Source: Quillaja saponaria
Taxonomy: Eukaryota; Streptophyta; Magnoliopsida; Fabales; Quillajaceae
Assembly (NCBI GenBank): GCA_029379385.1
Contig: CM055607.1
Coordinates: 10,292,001-10,356,000, forward strand
DNA: 64,000 bases
Direction: 5' to 3'
Shown here: positions 34,285 through 48,065 of the stretch, one piece after another
How positions within the stretch are numbered: the stretch's first letter is position 1
How the letters are laid out: every line of letters starts with the position of its first letter
Program-made: the position numbers and the translations under genes
The notes under the pieces: model-generated
The model's database searches: none
Told to the model about the DNA's origin: nothing
The model's input: only the letters and a program-made list of their open reading frames with translations

Positions 34285-35875
34285 TGGATAAGGTAACTCA
34301 ATGTAAGAGCAATGGGGGTCTTTGTCTTGAGAAGGCCAGATTAAAAAACCTTACTTTAGTTGCTAAGCTTTCTTAGAGTCTTGTTAAAGATGAACATGGC
34401 TTTTGGGTCAGAATCCTTAAGGCTAAATATATTAAAAGGGGCCATATTAATACTGCTTTTATCAAAAGAAAAATTGTGAAGAGCATTGTTAGCTCTTGGC
34501 CCATCACCACGCAAGGTATGAGATGGGTTGTGAAAAATGGTAATAATGTGAGCTTTCGGTTTGATAACTGGACAGGCCTTGGTCCCATTAGAAACTTTAT
34601 TCAAGGCCCCCTTCAGAGAGGAGAATAGGACATTAGAGTGAACCAGACCTGCCCTGGAGGTCAATGGAATCCTAGTAACATCTCCTTTAATTTTGGTGTT
34701 GATTTAGTTGAAAAAATTAGAGCCATTGCCATCCAAGTTAATCATAATAAGGAGGACAATCTTATTTGGGGGTTCTAGTGATGGTAAGTTTACTACTGCT
34801 TCTGCTTATAACCTTGTTAGCTCTTCTACTGGTTCTGTTATTAATTTTAATTGGATTTGGAGACTCCCTAAACACAATCATTTCAAAACCTTCTTTTGGC
34901 TTACTTGTCATGAAAAAATTCCCATCAAATTTCTACTTTATAACAGGGGCATCAATATTAATAATTCTTGCAACTGGTGTCATAATGTTCATAAAACTCC
35001 TTTTCATATATTAAGAGATTGTGTTACTAGTACGCAGGTTTGGAGCATTTTGGGAATTCCTATAACTCTCGGGTTTCTTTACTCTTGACACTTTTGAATG
35101 GATCCATTCTAATTCTTCCTTCTCTCATTCCCATTCTTATAAAAATTTCAAATTGCCTTGGAATGTCATTTTTGTGCATTTGTGTTGCTATTGGACTAAT
35201 CGTAATTTAAAAATATTTGAGAACTTGGATCACTCTATTGAATTAATACTTTAAGCTGCTTTTCTTAATGCTTCTGAATTTACTGTTCTTGTCCCTAACC
35301 ATAATTTTAAAAATTGTCTCTATTTTTATTAAATGGTCACCACCTCAAACGGGGTTTGTTAAATTGAGTATTGATGGTTCTTGTTTGGGAGAGCGGGGAA
35401 AAATTATAGCAGAAGGTTTGATTATAGATAATTTGGGATGTTTCATTACTAGCTTCATGAGAAACATTGTTCTTGGTAACAGTGTGGAAGTAGAGCTATA
35501 GAGTCTGCGTGATGGCCTTAATTTGGCTATTGAATTGGATTTTCAGAACTTAAAAATTTCTATTGATGCCAAACTTGTAATTGATCTTATTGATTGTGTG
35601 GGTTTAGATTCTCATATGTTGGATTTCTAGTTGATGACTATAAATTCATACTCAGGGACTTTCTTTATTGAGAGATGAATCAAGCTGTTGATTTATTAGT
35701 TAAAGAAACACACACGAGAATCATAAATTTTACTGTTTTATCTGATGTGTCTTTTTTTTTTTTATATTATGTTTTATATTCAGACTTTATGAGACTTTTT
35801 AGCTAGAGACTTGTAATTCTAACTAATCTTATTGCACCTTTATCAGCAAAAAAAGAAAATAAAGAAAAAAAGATA
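34285..35875 (+). mobile_element. LINE (non-LTR) retrotransposon 3' remnant
   Basis: Broken frames carry the end of a plant LINE ORF2: DKVTQCKSNGGLCLEKARL, WVRILKAKY, then a zinc-binding RT region (IWRLPKHNHFKTFFWLTCHE, CNWC...HILRDC) and an RNase H-like stretch (IKWSPPQTGFVKLSIDGSC). Several stops interrupt it (for example at 34373, 34626, 35086 and 35499). The reverse transcriptase core is missing. An A-rich end at 35850-35875 fits a LINE tail. Confidence 0.82.
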
Positions 35876-35929
35876 GAGATAGTAAGCCCATCAAGCTATA
35901 GATAATGGACTGGTTTTGAAGTTTGAAGT

Positions 35930-36440
35930 ACAAGTCCACCAGAATTCCTTCAACGTGCCTTTTTCCCGTTACCACCACCTTGTTTGTTATTCAACTCGCC
36001 TAGGTTCCACTTCCATTAACCCTTGAGGATTTTTTTTTTTTTTTTTTCAGACAAAGGTCCTTACCAAACTGAACTCGAGCCTGTCTAAAAACTGACAGCT
36101 TCAATGTTTGAACTCTTAACAAGTCAAGCTCGTGCATACATCCTAAAAATGACAGCTCAACTCATATTTAGGACTTGTCTTTTTTGCCTTGCTTAAGCTA
36201 TTTTGAATGCATTTTGAGTGCGTTTACACAAGAATTTCTAGCCACAAAGTATTACTTATTTAAGATTAATTAGGATGATAAAGATTGAAATACCATTATA
36301 TGAGATGCAAGTGTCACTTTATATTCTAGAAATAGCTAGGCATTTAATTAATTTTGGGATTCCTCCTTAGTAGGAAGGGTTGGTTACCATTTAGAACAAT
36401 TAATTATAAGGAATATAGTTAATTAGAGATAGTGATTCTC
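35930..36440. repeat. Spacer duplicated from 9505-10330
   Basis: Shared blocks include CCACCAGAATTCC, ACCACCTTGTTTGTTATTCAACTCGCCTAGG, AAGATTAATTAGGA and CCTTAGTAGGAAG.GTTGGTTACCATT. It marks the right edge of the unit duplicated with genes B and D. Confidence 0.65.
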
Positions 36441-36646
36441 ACCAAAAGCTAGCAACATTATTTCTTAATTAATTTATTGAAAATGAAACAAAAGCAAGGA
36501 AAAAAATATATTTGTTTATCTTTTCATTAACAATGAATGTATGCACTATTATTATGTGTATATATAAGTTTGGAATGTGAATCCTAATTTTATTTACATC
36601 AGCAATTCAAAAAAGCTTAAATTAGAAAAGACATGAAATCAAAGGA

Positions 36647-36929
36647 ATGAGTTACATATGTTTGCTAGCGGCTATATTAATTACGCTTTTAGTATACACA
36701 AGCTTGTTCAAGTACAAGCTTATGACTATAATTCCTCCTGTATATGCCCTAATTCCTCATCTACTCACTCCTGCAGCTGTACTACAAAGAAGTGAATGCA
36801 AAAAGCGTGCTCATAAATATGCTGTGGATAGATTCAAGAAGATATTTGAAAAAAATCCCATCAAAATTGAATGAAGAAGAGCAACACTATTTCGACGTTA
36901 TTTTGGAAACAATAGTACAAAAATTGTGA
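36647..36929 (+). pseudogene. Degenerate small secreted-like ORF, copy 1
   Basis: ATG opens a hydrophobic leader (MSYICLLAAILITLLVYTSL), then YKLMTIIPPVYALIP and CKKRAHKYAVDRFKKI. The frame runs to TGA at 36872-36874. After the A7 run at 36849-36855 the next frame reads IPSKLNEEEQHYFDVILETI up to TGA 36927-36929. That part aligns with copy 2, so one A was probably gained. Family not recognised. Confidence 0.4.
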
Positions 36930-37292
36930 CCACTTGCACCCTCTTCAAATTACTACAGATTCTACATAGTTAACGAGTACAAACTTCAAATCCCGTAAAG
37001 TATCTCTAGCTAACTAGCTCCAAAATTAACTTCATATATATTTATCTCTCTATTTCATATATATATATATGTCCTTGGAACTCTTAAATCTATGTAAGGA
37101 GGGATACATCCACCGTGTTATTAAAGATAAAATTAATTAAGTGGATGCATCTACAACACTCCTGAAATTTTTAATATTTTATGGTCGTGATAGCTAAATT
37201 TTCAACATACACTTTTCAATCTATCAATTAAAACTTTTTCTACATTAAGCTGTTGGACTTAGATATTTGTGCTAATGGCTATGTTATAGTGA

Positions 37293-37565
37293 TTGTACAA
37301 GCTCATTGCTTTGATTAATCCTCCTCTGGTTTTGTTAATAAATAATTTACTTGCCACTCATAGTCTCCATCCTGTAGCTGCTGATCAAGTGAAAAGCTTT
37401 CCACAAATAAATAATTGCAGGGAACTTACTTACAATTTTGTTTTGCTTATGTGCATACGTAAGTTTGACAAGCTCCCACATTTGTGGAACAAAGAGGAAG
37501 AAGAATATTTTCATGGTACTTTGAAATCATACTATAAAACTTGTGACCAATTCCACCATCATTAG
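37293..37565 (+). pseudogene. Degenerate small secreted-like ORF, copy 2
   Basis: The open frame lacks an ATG (it starts after TAG-TGA) and reads YKLIALINPPLVLLINNLL, CRELTYNFVLLMCIRKFDKL, WNKEEEEYFHGTLKSYYKTC and ends HHH before TAG. The EEE-YF-L core and the YKL..I.PP leader match copy 1, 0.6 kb upstream. It has four Cys. The start is missing or lies in an unseen exon. Function unknown. Confidence 0.35.
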
Positions 37566-39778
37566 ACTAGTAATTGTGAAAATTTTAAAAGAATTGCAAA
37601 GTATATATCTTTGACTATAATGTTTATATTCATATGTTTCATGATTGTGTCTCTCTATGCTCTTGATTTATGTAGGGAAAGAATGTAAATTATATTTACG
37701 CGACTATCCTAATATGTGTCACTAAAAATAGGTTACCAGAATGCCACTATAACTTTGAAGATTTTTTTTAGCACTTATTAATATTTCTATGATCGTAAAA
37801 GTTCTTCCAGTAATTACGTGTTTTAATTTCTAACTTCTGTATATATAATACCAGTTAATAATTCTGATGTATAATAAAAACTAATTAAAAAAATCTTAAT
37901 AATTACAATTAACTCCCACTCACAAACTTAAAATGACAGCTTTATTTTTAAAAAAAAATTATTTATATAGATACTAAATATAATTATGAAAAATATGTTT
38001 TGGTATTAGTAGATTAGAGTATCTTCGTTATTTTTAATTTTTTTATAATTTTTCCTTTTCAATTTTAGGATAAGAAAACTGTTTGTTTATGTTCATCTTA
38101 TTTAAATAATTGAGATTTAGAATATGAGTATAATTAAATCAATATTCAAAATTAAAAATCTCGAATGTAAATTCTTAATCATCTTTTTCACTTTGGATTC
38201 AGAAAGATTGGGTTTCAAACACTGTCATTTTATTATTGTATCAGAATAAATAATATTTAAATTAACAGATTTTAAATGTTGGTATTTAAAATTGATGGAT
38301 TTAAAATTATTGAATATTAAATCCTTAGATTTCAAATTTTTGATCCAAACAAATTGGCTAAATAAAATTAATTTCACTCCTCATTTTAAGGGTAGATTCC
38401 ACATAAATAAGTAGAGGTACATGTGAGAAATTGAGTTAAGCAAATTTCATTTTTGAGTGGGAAATTCCCTCATTTCATTCCTTTTGAAAATCTAAAAATA
38501 ATTTGAAATTTTAGGACAAAAACAAACTAGTCAATTGGGCCACTTATGGATGAAGAGGTCCCTAAACATACAAAACTCCATTGACACAACTCAATTGGAC
38601 CACTTAAGTATTGAAATGGGCCGGTTCTATGGTCACATCACAATTTTAGTAATTCATTTTTTTTGGTAATTGATTTTAGATGATGTCCGAGTTACTTCAT
38701 AAGTTTGGGTTAAAAAATAAAAAATAAATTTTTTATAATTAGGAGCTCTCACGTTCAAAAATTATAATTAATATATCTGTGAAAATTGTAAGTTGTTCTA
38801 TTTATTTTAGAAATAAAAATTTTATAGAGATTTTATTCTTCACTTAATTCTAATTATCATATTAATTAGCACCCGTTCAATTTCCATCCTTCTTCCACTT
38901 GGTTCCCCTCTGGCCACCCTAATCCCTTTTGTCGTTTACGAGTGATGTTCGAAAATATTCACCAGAGGACTTGGATTTTGGTGCACCCTATATTTGAATT
39001 TGTGTTCATCATCTTTCTTAGATTTCTTCATGTCTATATAGTAGTATATATGAATGAACTCTCATCACCTACCTACCTTGTATTTATAGACTATCTGTAT
39101 GTAACCATCATGACATGTAATTTCATGACTATGGTCCCACAACTTATCACCAAATATATAATTATTCACAAGACAAATTTAGTTTTATCATAAGTATTCT
39201 CTGAGCATTTGATATGTAATTAATATATATGTGATAAATGATTCGTGTATTTTATTTTAATATTGTCAATGAATAAAAAATAACACATATTATTAATATT
39301 AATTCACATTCATAATTTTAGAATAATGGATGATGTGTTATAATTTTGTTAACATATGGTGTATACTAATTCAAATAATAATTTTTTGATAAATTAAATT
39401 GAAATTAAAATATAATGCGTGGGTTAGATTATACTTGTCTTATAAATTAGATGTATTAGGGATAATCCTTTTATTGCTTAAAAATTATAATTTTCGTTTA
39501 TCCTTGTGAAGTTCTAGTTAGTGGTTTAGGTTTTGAAATAAGGTGAGAAAAGTATATGCTTTGTTAAAACTTGAAGAATATTCATTTTCCTGATCTACTC
39601 TCTTCAGATGAAAACAAATAGAAGACGATCAAAATGAGACAGTATAGTCCATATGGGGGACCTGCACACAATAATGTGAACAGCATGACCATTGCCACAT
39701 AAAACTTATCCGTTTGTAGATTTTATCCCTCAGACCGAAGAAAGAGAAAAAAGAAAACCGAACTTGTTTGTAATTAAG
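37566..39778. other. AT-rich intergenic region
   Basis: No gene supported. A stretch at 38930-39000 (GTTCGAAAATATTCACCAGAGGACTTGGATTTTGG) recurs at 63138-63180, so part of it belongs to the repeat families of the right third. Confidence 0.4.
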
Positions 39779-40205
39779 TGTTGGGATCATTTTGATCCAA
39801 ATCTTAATCTTTATTTGGTAGTTTTTTAATTAGTTTATTCTTAATGGACAAGAAAAACTAATCAAATGTTGATTATGATTTTCTAATTAGGTTTACCTTG
39901 GTGTGAAAGTAAATTTAATTAGATGATTGTATAGTTTTCATAAAATAGAGGAAAAGTTTACTTGTTAGGCAAGTCGTACATAGTATAAATATGTAGTGTG
40001 AGAGTTGTAGGTATGGGAAAGAGAGATATAATATTTGTGAAACCCCTCATGGATAGGGTAGGGGTGAGAGAGAGAGAGAGAATGGTGAGAAAACGATGTA
40101 AAAAATAACATGTATAGAGTTTTACTATTTCTATGTAATCTTATTTCAAATATTTTTACAATTTCTCATTGAAGATTTAAGAAAAATTTCATATAATTTC
40201 TAACA
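39779..40205. mobile_element. Possible solo LTR (427 bp)
   Basis: Starts TGTTGGGATC and ends TTTCTAACA, giving TG..CA with a short terminal inverted repeat. Flanks are TTAAG (39774-39778) and GTAAG (40206-40210), a target duplication with one mismatch. A TATAAATA motif lies near 39985. No partner LTR or internal region was found. Confidence 0.4.
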
Positions 40206-41640
40206 GTAAGCAAGTCTTGTTGAGAATCTCGACTGATCTCCCCGCTCAATTTGTGAATAGTAACCACACACCTGAATAGTGATTATATATTTGAACGATC
40301 GTATGAGTCAATAGTACTGTGTAGCCACCAACACAAACCTGTGTTCAAGAATTTGTTGGAATTAGGCAATTTCTAATCTTCAACATGATATGACAAAAGT
40401 ACAAAGGTAACTACGTAAAACATAGAGAAAGAAATACAACAATAACATATAACGTGGTATAGCACCTATTCCCATGTCTACAGATATGAAGAAAAATTTC
40501 ACCAATATGCCAAAAAAAATTAAAATTATATAGGAAGAGTAACATCCTCTCACATATGATGTAAACCTAGACTGGTCATATGGGAAAATGTAGAAGGAGT
40601 ATGAAATTTTAGATGAACTCAAAAGAAAAGGACGATATGGTGATGCTAATTCTGATGGATAACGATGGTTGTGTTGGTGGAGATGTGGATGGGAAGGTTC
40701 TGGTGATTCTTTTTTCATTTTAAAAGACTCATTTATTTATTTCTTTATTTAATTGGATTTTTGTTTTAAAAAATAATAATAATAATCTCATGTCATCTTC
40801 TCTTATTATACCTAATCTTCCATCGGCTCCTCTTAAATTAACTTAAATGGAATGTGATGACAAAGATTAACGTGATTGGTTTTTACAATTATACGAAAAA
40901 CATTAACATTTTTAAACTATAAAAACGTAAGTGATTTTTTGAGTAAACTGTGGAGACGAAAATATAGTTTAGTCTAATTATTTTTCAATTTCTATGTCTT
41001 CAAAAAATCCATCTTTATTTATTTTGATAAAAAGATAAAATGAGTTTTTTATATATCCACATGATAATAGACATTGATTACACATCCACAAACATTGGAG
41101 GATATTATAATTTCCCATACATTTATATATACTAGCATATTCGCATGCATTACTCTGCTTGCTCAAATTTTTTTTCTATTTTAAGATAAATGCTTTAAGT
41201 TATTTTCATTGTAAGGAAAAAACTTAAATCAAATAAGTTATGGGTCAAACTGTTTCCTTCCATTTTCTTGAAAAACCTATTTTCAATAATCTCAATCTTA
41301 TTGAATATAAACAAAATCAAATTAATTTTCTTTTTGATAATTTTTTTTCAAAAGAATAGAAAGTCAACTCAATGATTCAATCATCAAAAACAAAATAAAA
41401 ATTTTTGAACAAAAATTCCATATGCAAATCTGTTTTGATTTTTAAAATGCTTTATAGAAAAGAAAACATCATATTGTAGATCTTTTTTATGAAAAATATT
41501 TTCATGAAAAAAAATTTCTACAAAAGTTCATCCAATACAAATAAATCACGAAATGCTTGATTTCTGTCAAAATAAAATTAGTGATCTTCTTTCCAAATGA
41601 ATAATCCTCAAGAGCAAAAGTTTTTGGTCTTCTTCTGCTT
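40206..41640. other. AT-rich intergenic region
   Basis: No gene recognised. The minus-strand open stretch at 40380-40718 has no recognisable domain. Confidence 0.4.
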
Positions 41641-41810
41641 TCCCCATATATCGACAAGTGGTTGTCGATTGTCCAACATTAAAATGTTGCCACATGATCT
41701 TCATATTAATTAATGTTTCTGGATTTCTTGTATCTTACCAAAAGCAATAGAAAATTGTTTAATATATAACCATGGCCACACAAATTATATTGTGATAAAC
41801 ATACTTTTTA

Positions 41811-42345
41811 TTAGGAGTGACAATGAGTCAAATTAACTTGTAAACAATATGTAATTTATTCATTAAGGGCTCAGATTGAGCTCAAAATGAGTCGATTTTG
41901 TGTTTTATTTTGAATTCGTTTATTAAAATAAGCTGAGTTTAATTTTTTTTAAACTCGGCTCGCAAGTTTGTGAGTCAATTTTTTAAATATTTTTTACTAT
42001 TTATATATAAATTTATAATAAATATATTTATATATAAAAATTAACATAAATTGTAATATGGTTTGGAGATAAATTACTCAAATAGTTCTCAAGTAGTTCA
42101 CGAGTTCAACTTTTCTTGACTACAAAACTTTTTTATAATTTCCAAGAACACTTGACCAGTTGAGCTTGAGTTTAGTTTTAAGCTCGTTAACTCTTAACGA
42201 GCTTAGACCCACGAACTCTTAACAAACTTAGACTCGTGAGCACTTAACGAACACTAGCCGAGCTTAAACTTGTCTAAAATTTGACAAGCTGGGTCTCATT
42301 TTGATAAAGCTCAACTCATACTCGATTCATTGCTACCCATGTCTA
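41811..42345. repeat. Dispersed repeat, hAT-MITE-like, copy 1
   Basis: Begins TTAGGAGTGACAATGAG and ends CATTGCTACCCATGTC, which are imperfect inverted termini (GGGTAGCAATG). The inside has characteristic GAGCTC/CTCGTTAACTCTTAACGAG stretches. Related copies lie at about 42917-43400, 52120-52580, 56347-56833, 57526-57973 and 60440-60890. Target duplications are not clear. Confidence 0.5.
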
Positions 42346-42916
42346 AAATTTTCTTTTTTATATTAATCAATATTTGTTTAAGTTGGTTTGTCATTATATA
42401 TATAAATTATAAACAGAGTCCCAGTCACAATTAACGAGTTTGGTTTGGTAGAAAAGTTACCATTTTTTTGTTGTTGCATGTGTGTGTTTTTGGTAGAGGT
42501 TTTTTTTTTTTTTTTTTTGGGCTAAGAATTTAGCTATAATAGTTGAAAAGTATAAACTAGGTTTGTTTAATGGCAACTTCAAATAAAAACCCATTTGCAA
42601 GTCAACTTCAAGTCTAGTGATATTATGATTTAATATTGTTGTGCGTTACATAGAGTGAGAATGAAAAGAAAGAGGTAGGAGAAGCTAGGGGCAGTGATTT
42701 AATATTGGAGGATAATTTAGTCTATTTACATAATTCTTTTTTAAGTAGTTGGTATAATTTTTTTGATGTGGTAATAATGTCATATTTTGTAAAATATATA
42801 ATAAAACTATGTAACAAATCTTCATATTAATTAATGTTTCTGGATTTCTTGTCTTTTATCAAAAACAATAGAAAATTGTTCTAATATATAACCATGGCCA
42901 CACAAATTATATTGTG

Positions 42917-43400
42917 ATAGTTACTAGGGGAAAAATAAGCCGTATTAGATTTGACCTAGTTAAAAATTTGAATGAGCTTGATTCATTTTTTGAACGGATA
43001 AATATTAAATTTTATTTTAATTTATTTAATAAAACAAGTTAAGCTTAATATTTTTAAAACTCAACTCACAAATTCGTGAGCCGATTTGTTTAATAATTTT
43101 TTATTATTTATAAATAAATTTATAATAAACATGTTTATATGTACAAATTAACATATATTGTAATATAATTTGGTGAGATATTACTCAATTAGTTTTCAGT
43201 AAGTTTCGAGCTCAACTTTTTTAGATTATAAATTATTTTTTATTATTTATAAGAGTACTTGACAAGCCAAGCTTGTACCTTGTATTAGACTCGTTAACTC
43301 TTAACGAGTTTGGACTTGCAAGTTCTTACAAAATACAAGCCAAACTTGAACTTATTCACAACTTGACGAGTCTCAAGCTTACTTCGTTAACATCCCTACT
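42917..43400. repeat. Dispersed repeat, hAT-MITE-like, copy 2
   Basis: Same family as 41811-42345 (CTAGGGGAAAAATAAGCC to CGTTAACATCCCTACTT), more diverged at its ends. Confidence 0.4.
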
Positions 43401-43480
43401 TACTGTCTTCTTTTATATGAATTTGTATTTGTTTGAGTTGGTTTGTATTTATATATATATAAATTATAAATAGATTTCCG

Positions 43481-44850
43481 GTCATAATTGACGTGTTCGG
43501 TTTGGTCCCACCTTATCCCAAGTTCGCTCATAAAGAGATTCCCGTTCATAATTGATGTATTTGATTTGTTCCCACCTTATCACAAGTTCCCTCTGTTTTA
43601 ATCAGTTTATGCAGCATGTGTTGAAATTACATGATAATTTTTGCATTTTTGATGATAATTAATTTAAAGAATAATATCTATCTATTTATATTATATTAAA
43701 AAAAAAAGACATTATTCTCTTAAATTTTGATTTTTTTAAATTAAAATATTATCATTTATTAAAACTACTTATTTTCTCTAAGAAAGAAGAGTTAACGAGA
43801 ACTAAAAAACTAATGTATAGGTATTTTAATTAATTAATTATTTGAAAAACAATAATTGCTTTTTTTTGCTTATGCCAATTAAGTCACCAAACATTGCTTC
43901 TTAGATGCTCAACTAAAATAATGACACGTCTCTTTGTCTTTAAAGATTTCAAAAAAGCTACTTCTAGAGAGTTTTTTTTTGGAACGAAAAAATATTTCAT
44001 TAATTAGAGGACAAAATGTACCTTGCAATATTATATAAAACACACATCTCAATCTCGAAAGAAAACTCCAAGTTTATAGCCACGTCTATATACTACCAAA
44101 ACAATGACCTAAATCTGCATGTGTTCCACGCTTACGTGACTTTGACCTCACAAAGCTTATCCCCCACATAATTAACTAAATATATTGACAAGTGGTATTA
44201 GATTGTCCAACGTTAAAATGTTGCCACATAATCTTCATATTAATTAATAATTCTGGCCTTCTTGTCTTTTATCAAAAAAAGAAAATGTTTAATATATAAT
44301 TTGATATTGAAATTTCTTGTGATCAAGATGACATCTGAGGGTGACAAAAGTTTCATTATTTTTCCAAAAACTTTTCATAATGTCCTTTGGAATCTTTATG
44401 AGGCTGAGCTAATAATTGTACCCTCGCATGAATGTGAACATAGAAAAGTTACCATTTTTTTGTTGTTGCACGTGTGTGTGTTTCGGCAGAAGCCGGAGGC
44501 ATCTGCAACTTAAATGAGAGAATGAATATATATAAGAAATTTTTGGTTTCTAAGATTTTTGACTAATAAATTTTAGCTACAATATTTTTTTTTGGCTAAG
44601 AATTTAGCTATAACTGTTGAAAAATAGAAACTAGGTTTGTTTAATGGCAACTTCAAATAAAAACCCATTTGCAAGTCAACTTCAAGTCTAGTGCTATTAT
44701 GATTTAATATTGTTGTGTGTTGGAGAAGCTAGGGGCAATGATTTAATATTGGAGGATAATTTAGTCTATTTACATAATTATTTTATATTTAATTATTAAG
44801 TAGTTGGTATAATTTTTTTGAAGTGGCAATAATGTCACTCTTTTGTAAAA
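43481..44850. repeat. Spacer block R1, copy 1 of 3
   Basis: Nearly identical to 52670-54030 and recognisably related to 58060-59395. Landmarks in order: CCCACCTTATC.CAAGTTC, GCAGCATGTGTTGAAATTACATG, AACATTGCTTCTTAGATGCTC, CCAAGTTTATAGCCACGTCTA, GCCGGAGGCATCTGCAAC and AATATTGGAGGATAATTTAG. No gene in it. Confidence 0.75.
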
Positions 44851-44869
44851 TATATTATAAAATTAGAGA

Positions 44870-45260
44870 TGATAATAACCTGATCTCACCTAACAAAACA
44901 ACAAGTAGTCATTCCAACTGACTCGATAAATCAAATTGTAGGAATCTTGACCTAACTCAATGTACAAAGCCTATTCATTAAGAGTCAAAAACATCCAATC
45001 TTATATCATAGGATCTGGTAATGGTTCGAAATTCGGCACAATCTGATTCATTTGAAACTATTTTTTTCCTTATAGCTCAACAGAGATAACCTTTTAAATT
45101 CTGGGGAAAGAATCTGAGGAGGTGATGGCCAATTGCAAAAACCAGAAAGATTGGATTAGGCAACAAATAAGAAGAAAACTGAAACCGTTTGAGAAAGAAA
45201 AAGGCAAGGACCAAAATATGAGCAGACGAGGATGTAAGGAGCAGGACCGCATGCAGATGA
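44870..45260. repeat. Spacer block R2, copy 1 of 2
   Basis: Matches 59385-59780 (ACCTGATCTCACCTAACAAAACAAC through AGGACCGCATGCAGATGAG). Both copies keep a short open frame starting MANCKNQKDW, but this is most simply explained by recent duplication. Confidence 0.7.
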
Positions 45261-46014
45261 GCTTGCTTGTTTTCATGCTTAAAACGTACGTACATAACCA
45301 TGGCCACACAAATTATTGTGATAAACGTACGTACTACTGTCTTTTGTATTTTAACTTGTTTGAGTTGGTTTGTCATCATATATATAAACAGATTCCCGGT
45401 TATAGTTGACGTGCTTGGTTTGGTTTGGTTCCCTTATCTCAATTTTCATGTTTTTTAGTCAGTATATACTGCACGTGCTGAAATTATATGACAGCACATA
45501 AGTCCTGCATTTAGATTATAATTTAATTTAAAGAATAATACTTTTTTATTCGGAAAGCATTTTAAAATTCTAATTTTAGTAGATAATAATTAAATATTAA
45601 TTTCATTATTAGTTAAATTAATAATTAATTTGTTGTGAAAAATGTAATTTAATATATTATGAAGTTTTCGTGAGTTAAATATATTTTGAGCTAGAGAATA
45701 TTTTAATACGGTACCACTTCATTTTTATTGAAACTTTGTTTTCTATGTAGAAATAGAGGGCATTAATTCGATTCAATGAAAATAGTTTCACTATGTGAGT
45801 GTGAGAATGAGTCCCATATACACTAGTAGGACTCAGGTATCAAATAATTATTTTCATATTATCTATTAATTCTTTTTTATTTTTTCGAAGTTAATTATGT
45901 AACATATATACTTTTACTTTTTAAATATAATTCTTATTATTATCTCTCCGTTCTTTACTCTATCTTTTTCCACTTATGAAAGGCTCAATAATTTTTTCTA
46001 TTTCTCAATAATTT

Positions 46015-48065
46015 TTCTCATATTTAGAGTTTTGATTGGTATTTTCTTTTAAAAAAATTCCTAGACTAATTAAAATTTTTGAACTTACTCTCTATACTTT
46101 TTAAACAATAATATACCTTAATTTACTCATACTCTTAATTTTTTTCGTATTTTTAAAAATATTTTATTATAATTACTAATTATTTTAATGGTTTCTTCAT
46201 TGTTTATTAGAGGTGATCAATTATTAAAAAAAAAGAAAAAAAATAGAGTAAATTCATGTATAAATCAAGTCAGCAATTAGTATTGGTGGCAAATTTTATA
46301 TTCTTTTAAAAAGATTGCTTGATCAATAAAAAAAAAACATATATATGCATATTCAAAAAACAAAAAACAAAAAATATATGTAACAAAATATTTTTTCAAA
46401 AGTTATAAATTTACAATTTATAATATAATTATCAAAAAAAATAATATACTAATACAATTACACATAACAAGATCAAAATTATCATAGATAGATATGTGCA
46501 CTATTGATGTCAGATCAAAATAATATACTGATCCTATTAAAAATTATTATAATAACTAATTCTTAGAATGATTTCTTCATTGTTTATTAGAGGTGATCAA
46601 TTATTAAAAAAAAAAGAAGAAGAAGAAAGAAAATAGAGTAAATTTGTGTATAAATCAAGTCAGCAATTAATATTGGCAGTAAATTTCAATAAATAAATAA
46701 ATAAATGCTTGATCAATAGAAAAGAAATATGCATAATCAAAATAAATAAATAAACAAAAAATATATATTAAAAAATATTTTTTCAAAAGTAAAAAATTTA
46801 CAATTTAATTATAATATAATCATAATTAAATAATATATTAATACAGTAACACATAACAAGATAAAAATTATCATAAATAGATATATGCACTATTGATGTC
46901 AAGGGATCCTATTAAAATTTTATTATTTTAGGACTTTTTCTTTCTCCAATCAAATGCTTTATCAACAAAACTAACCACTAATTGATATTCTTCAATGATT
47001 TACATGTTTTGGTTTGCATTTTTTTTTTTTTTTCCTTCTTTCTTTTCTCTTTATGCCAATTGCTCAACTAAAATAATGACATATCTCTTTGTCCTTAAAG
47101 ATTTTAAAAAAAGTTGCTTCTAGAGAGAATTTTTTAATTTTTTTAACGAAAAAATTATTTCATTAATTAGAGGAGATGTAGACAGCAATATTATATAAAA
47201 CTCCAAGTTTATAGCCACGTCTATATACTATCAAAACAACAATAATTGTTTCTTGTGTTTGTCGTTTTCTTTGAAGCCTTTGCATTTTTCCAACCAATTG
47301 TTTTTTTTTTCTTTATGCCAATTAAGGCGCAAACTATGCTTCTTAGATGCTCAACTAAAATAATGACATATCTCTTTGTCCTTAAATTTTCAAAAAAGTT
47401 GCTTCTAGATAGAATGTTATTATTTCTGGACGGCCAAAAAATTTCGTTAATACCAATCCAATCTCAAAAGAAAGCACCAAGTTTATGGCCATGCCTATAT
47501 ACTATCAAAAGAGCAATAATTGCTTCTCTTGTTTATTGTTTTGCTTTAATGGAATAACATGCGCCCAAAAATAAATAATATTATGTTTATTTATATTTAT
47601 ACTATATAGAAAAATGGTTTAATTATAATTTTTTTTTATTTCCTTAAATATTTTTATGAGTTTACACTATGACATATGTACTCTTTAGTTATTATTTCAT
47701 AGTATCATAGCATTGTGCTTAAAATAGACTATTAATTTATTTTATTTTTCCTAATTCTTCTTCCTTTATTACTAATAAAATTAAAACTCTTTTTACTATT
47801 AATTTATTAGGAAATTTATATTTACTTACAAATTGTACTATGAAATTTATTTTTAATTATATTTACTTATTCATTTAATTACATTAACAAAGTGTAACAT
47901 TTAGTTATTATTTCTTAGTATTAGAATATTGTGCTTAAAATAGATTAATAATTTATATTTTTTTCTAAATCTTATAATAATTCTTTTCTTAATTCTTTTT
48001 CTATCTTAAGAATTAAAAAATATTATCAATTTAATTTTTTATTATATTTATTTATTTTTGTAATT
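46015..48065. repeat. Spacer block R3, copy 1 of 2
   Basis: Matches 61025-62600. Inside it, 46190-46510 is duplicated in tandem at 46568-46900 (GATTTCTTCATTGTTTATTAGAGG start); the other copy lacks this extra unit. No gene. Open stretches at 47246-47557 and 61974-62168 share sequence only because the block is duplicated. Confidence 0.7.

Noticed and set aside
40380..40718. 112-codon minus-strand open frame
   Set aside because: Hydrophobic, AT-rich, no known motif, no start or promoter support.
45122..45409. Open frame starting MANCKNQKDW, also at 59639
   Set aside because: Present twice only because block R2 is duplicated; no domain, and the ends diverge without frame conservation.
47246..47557. 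Open frame of about 100 codons with a relative at 61974-62168
   Set aside because: Lies in duplicated AT-rich block R3, has no ATG-supported conserved start and no recognisable domain.
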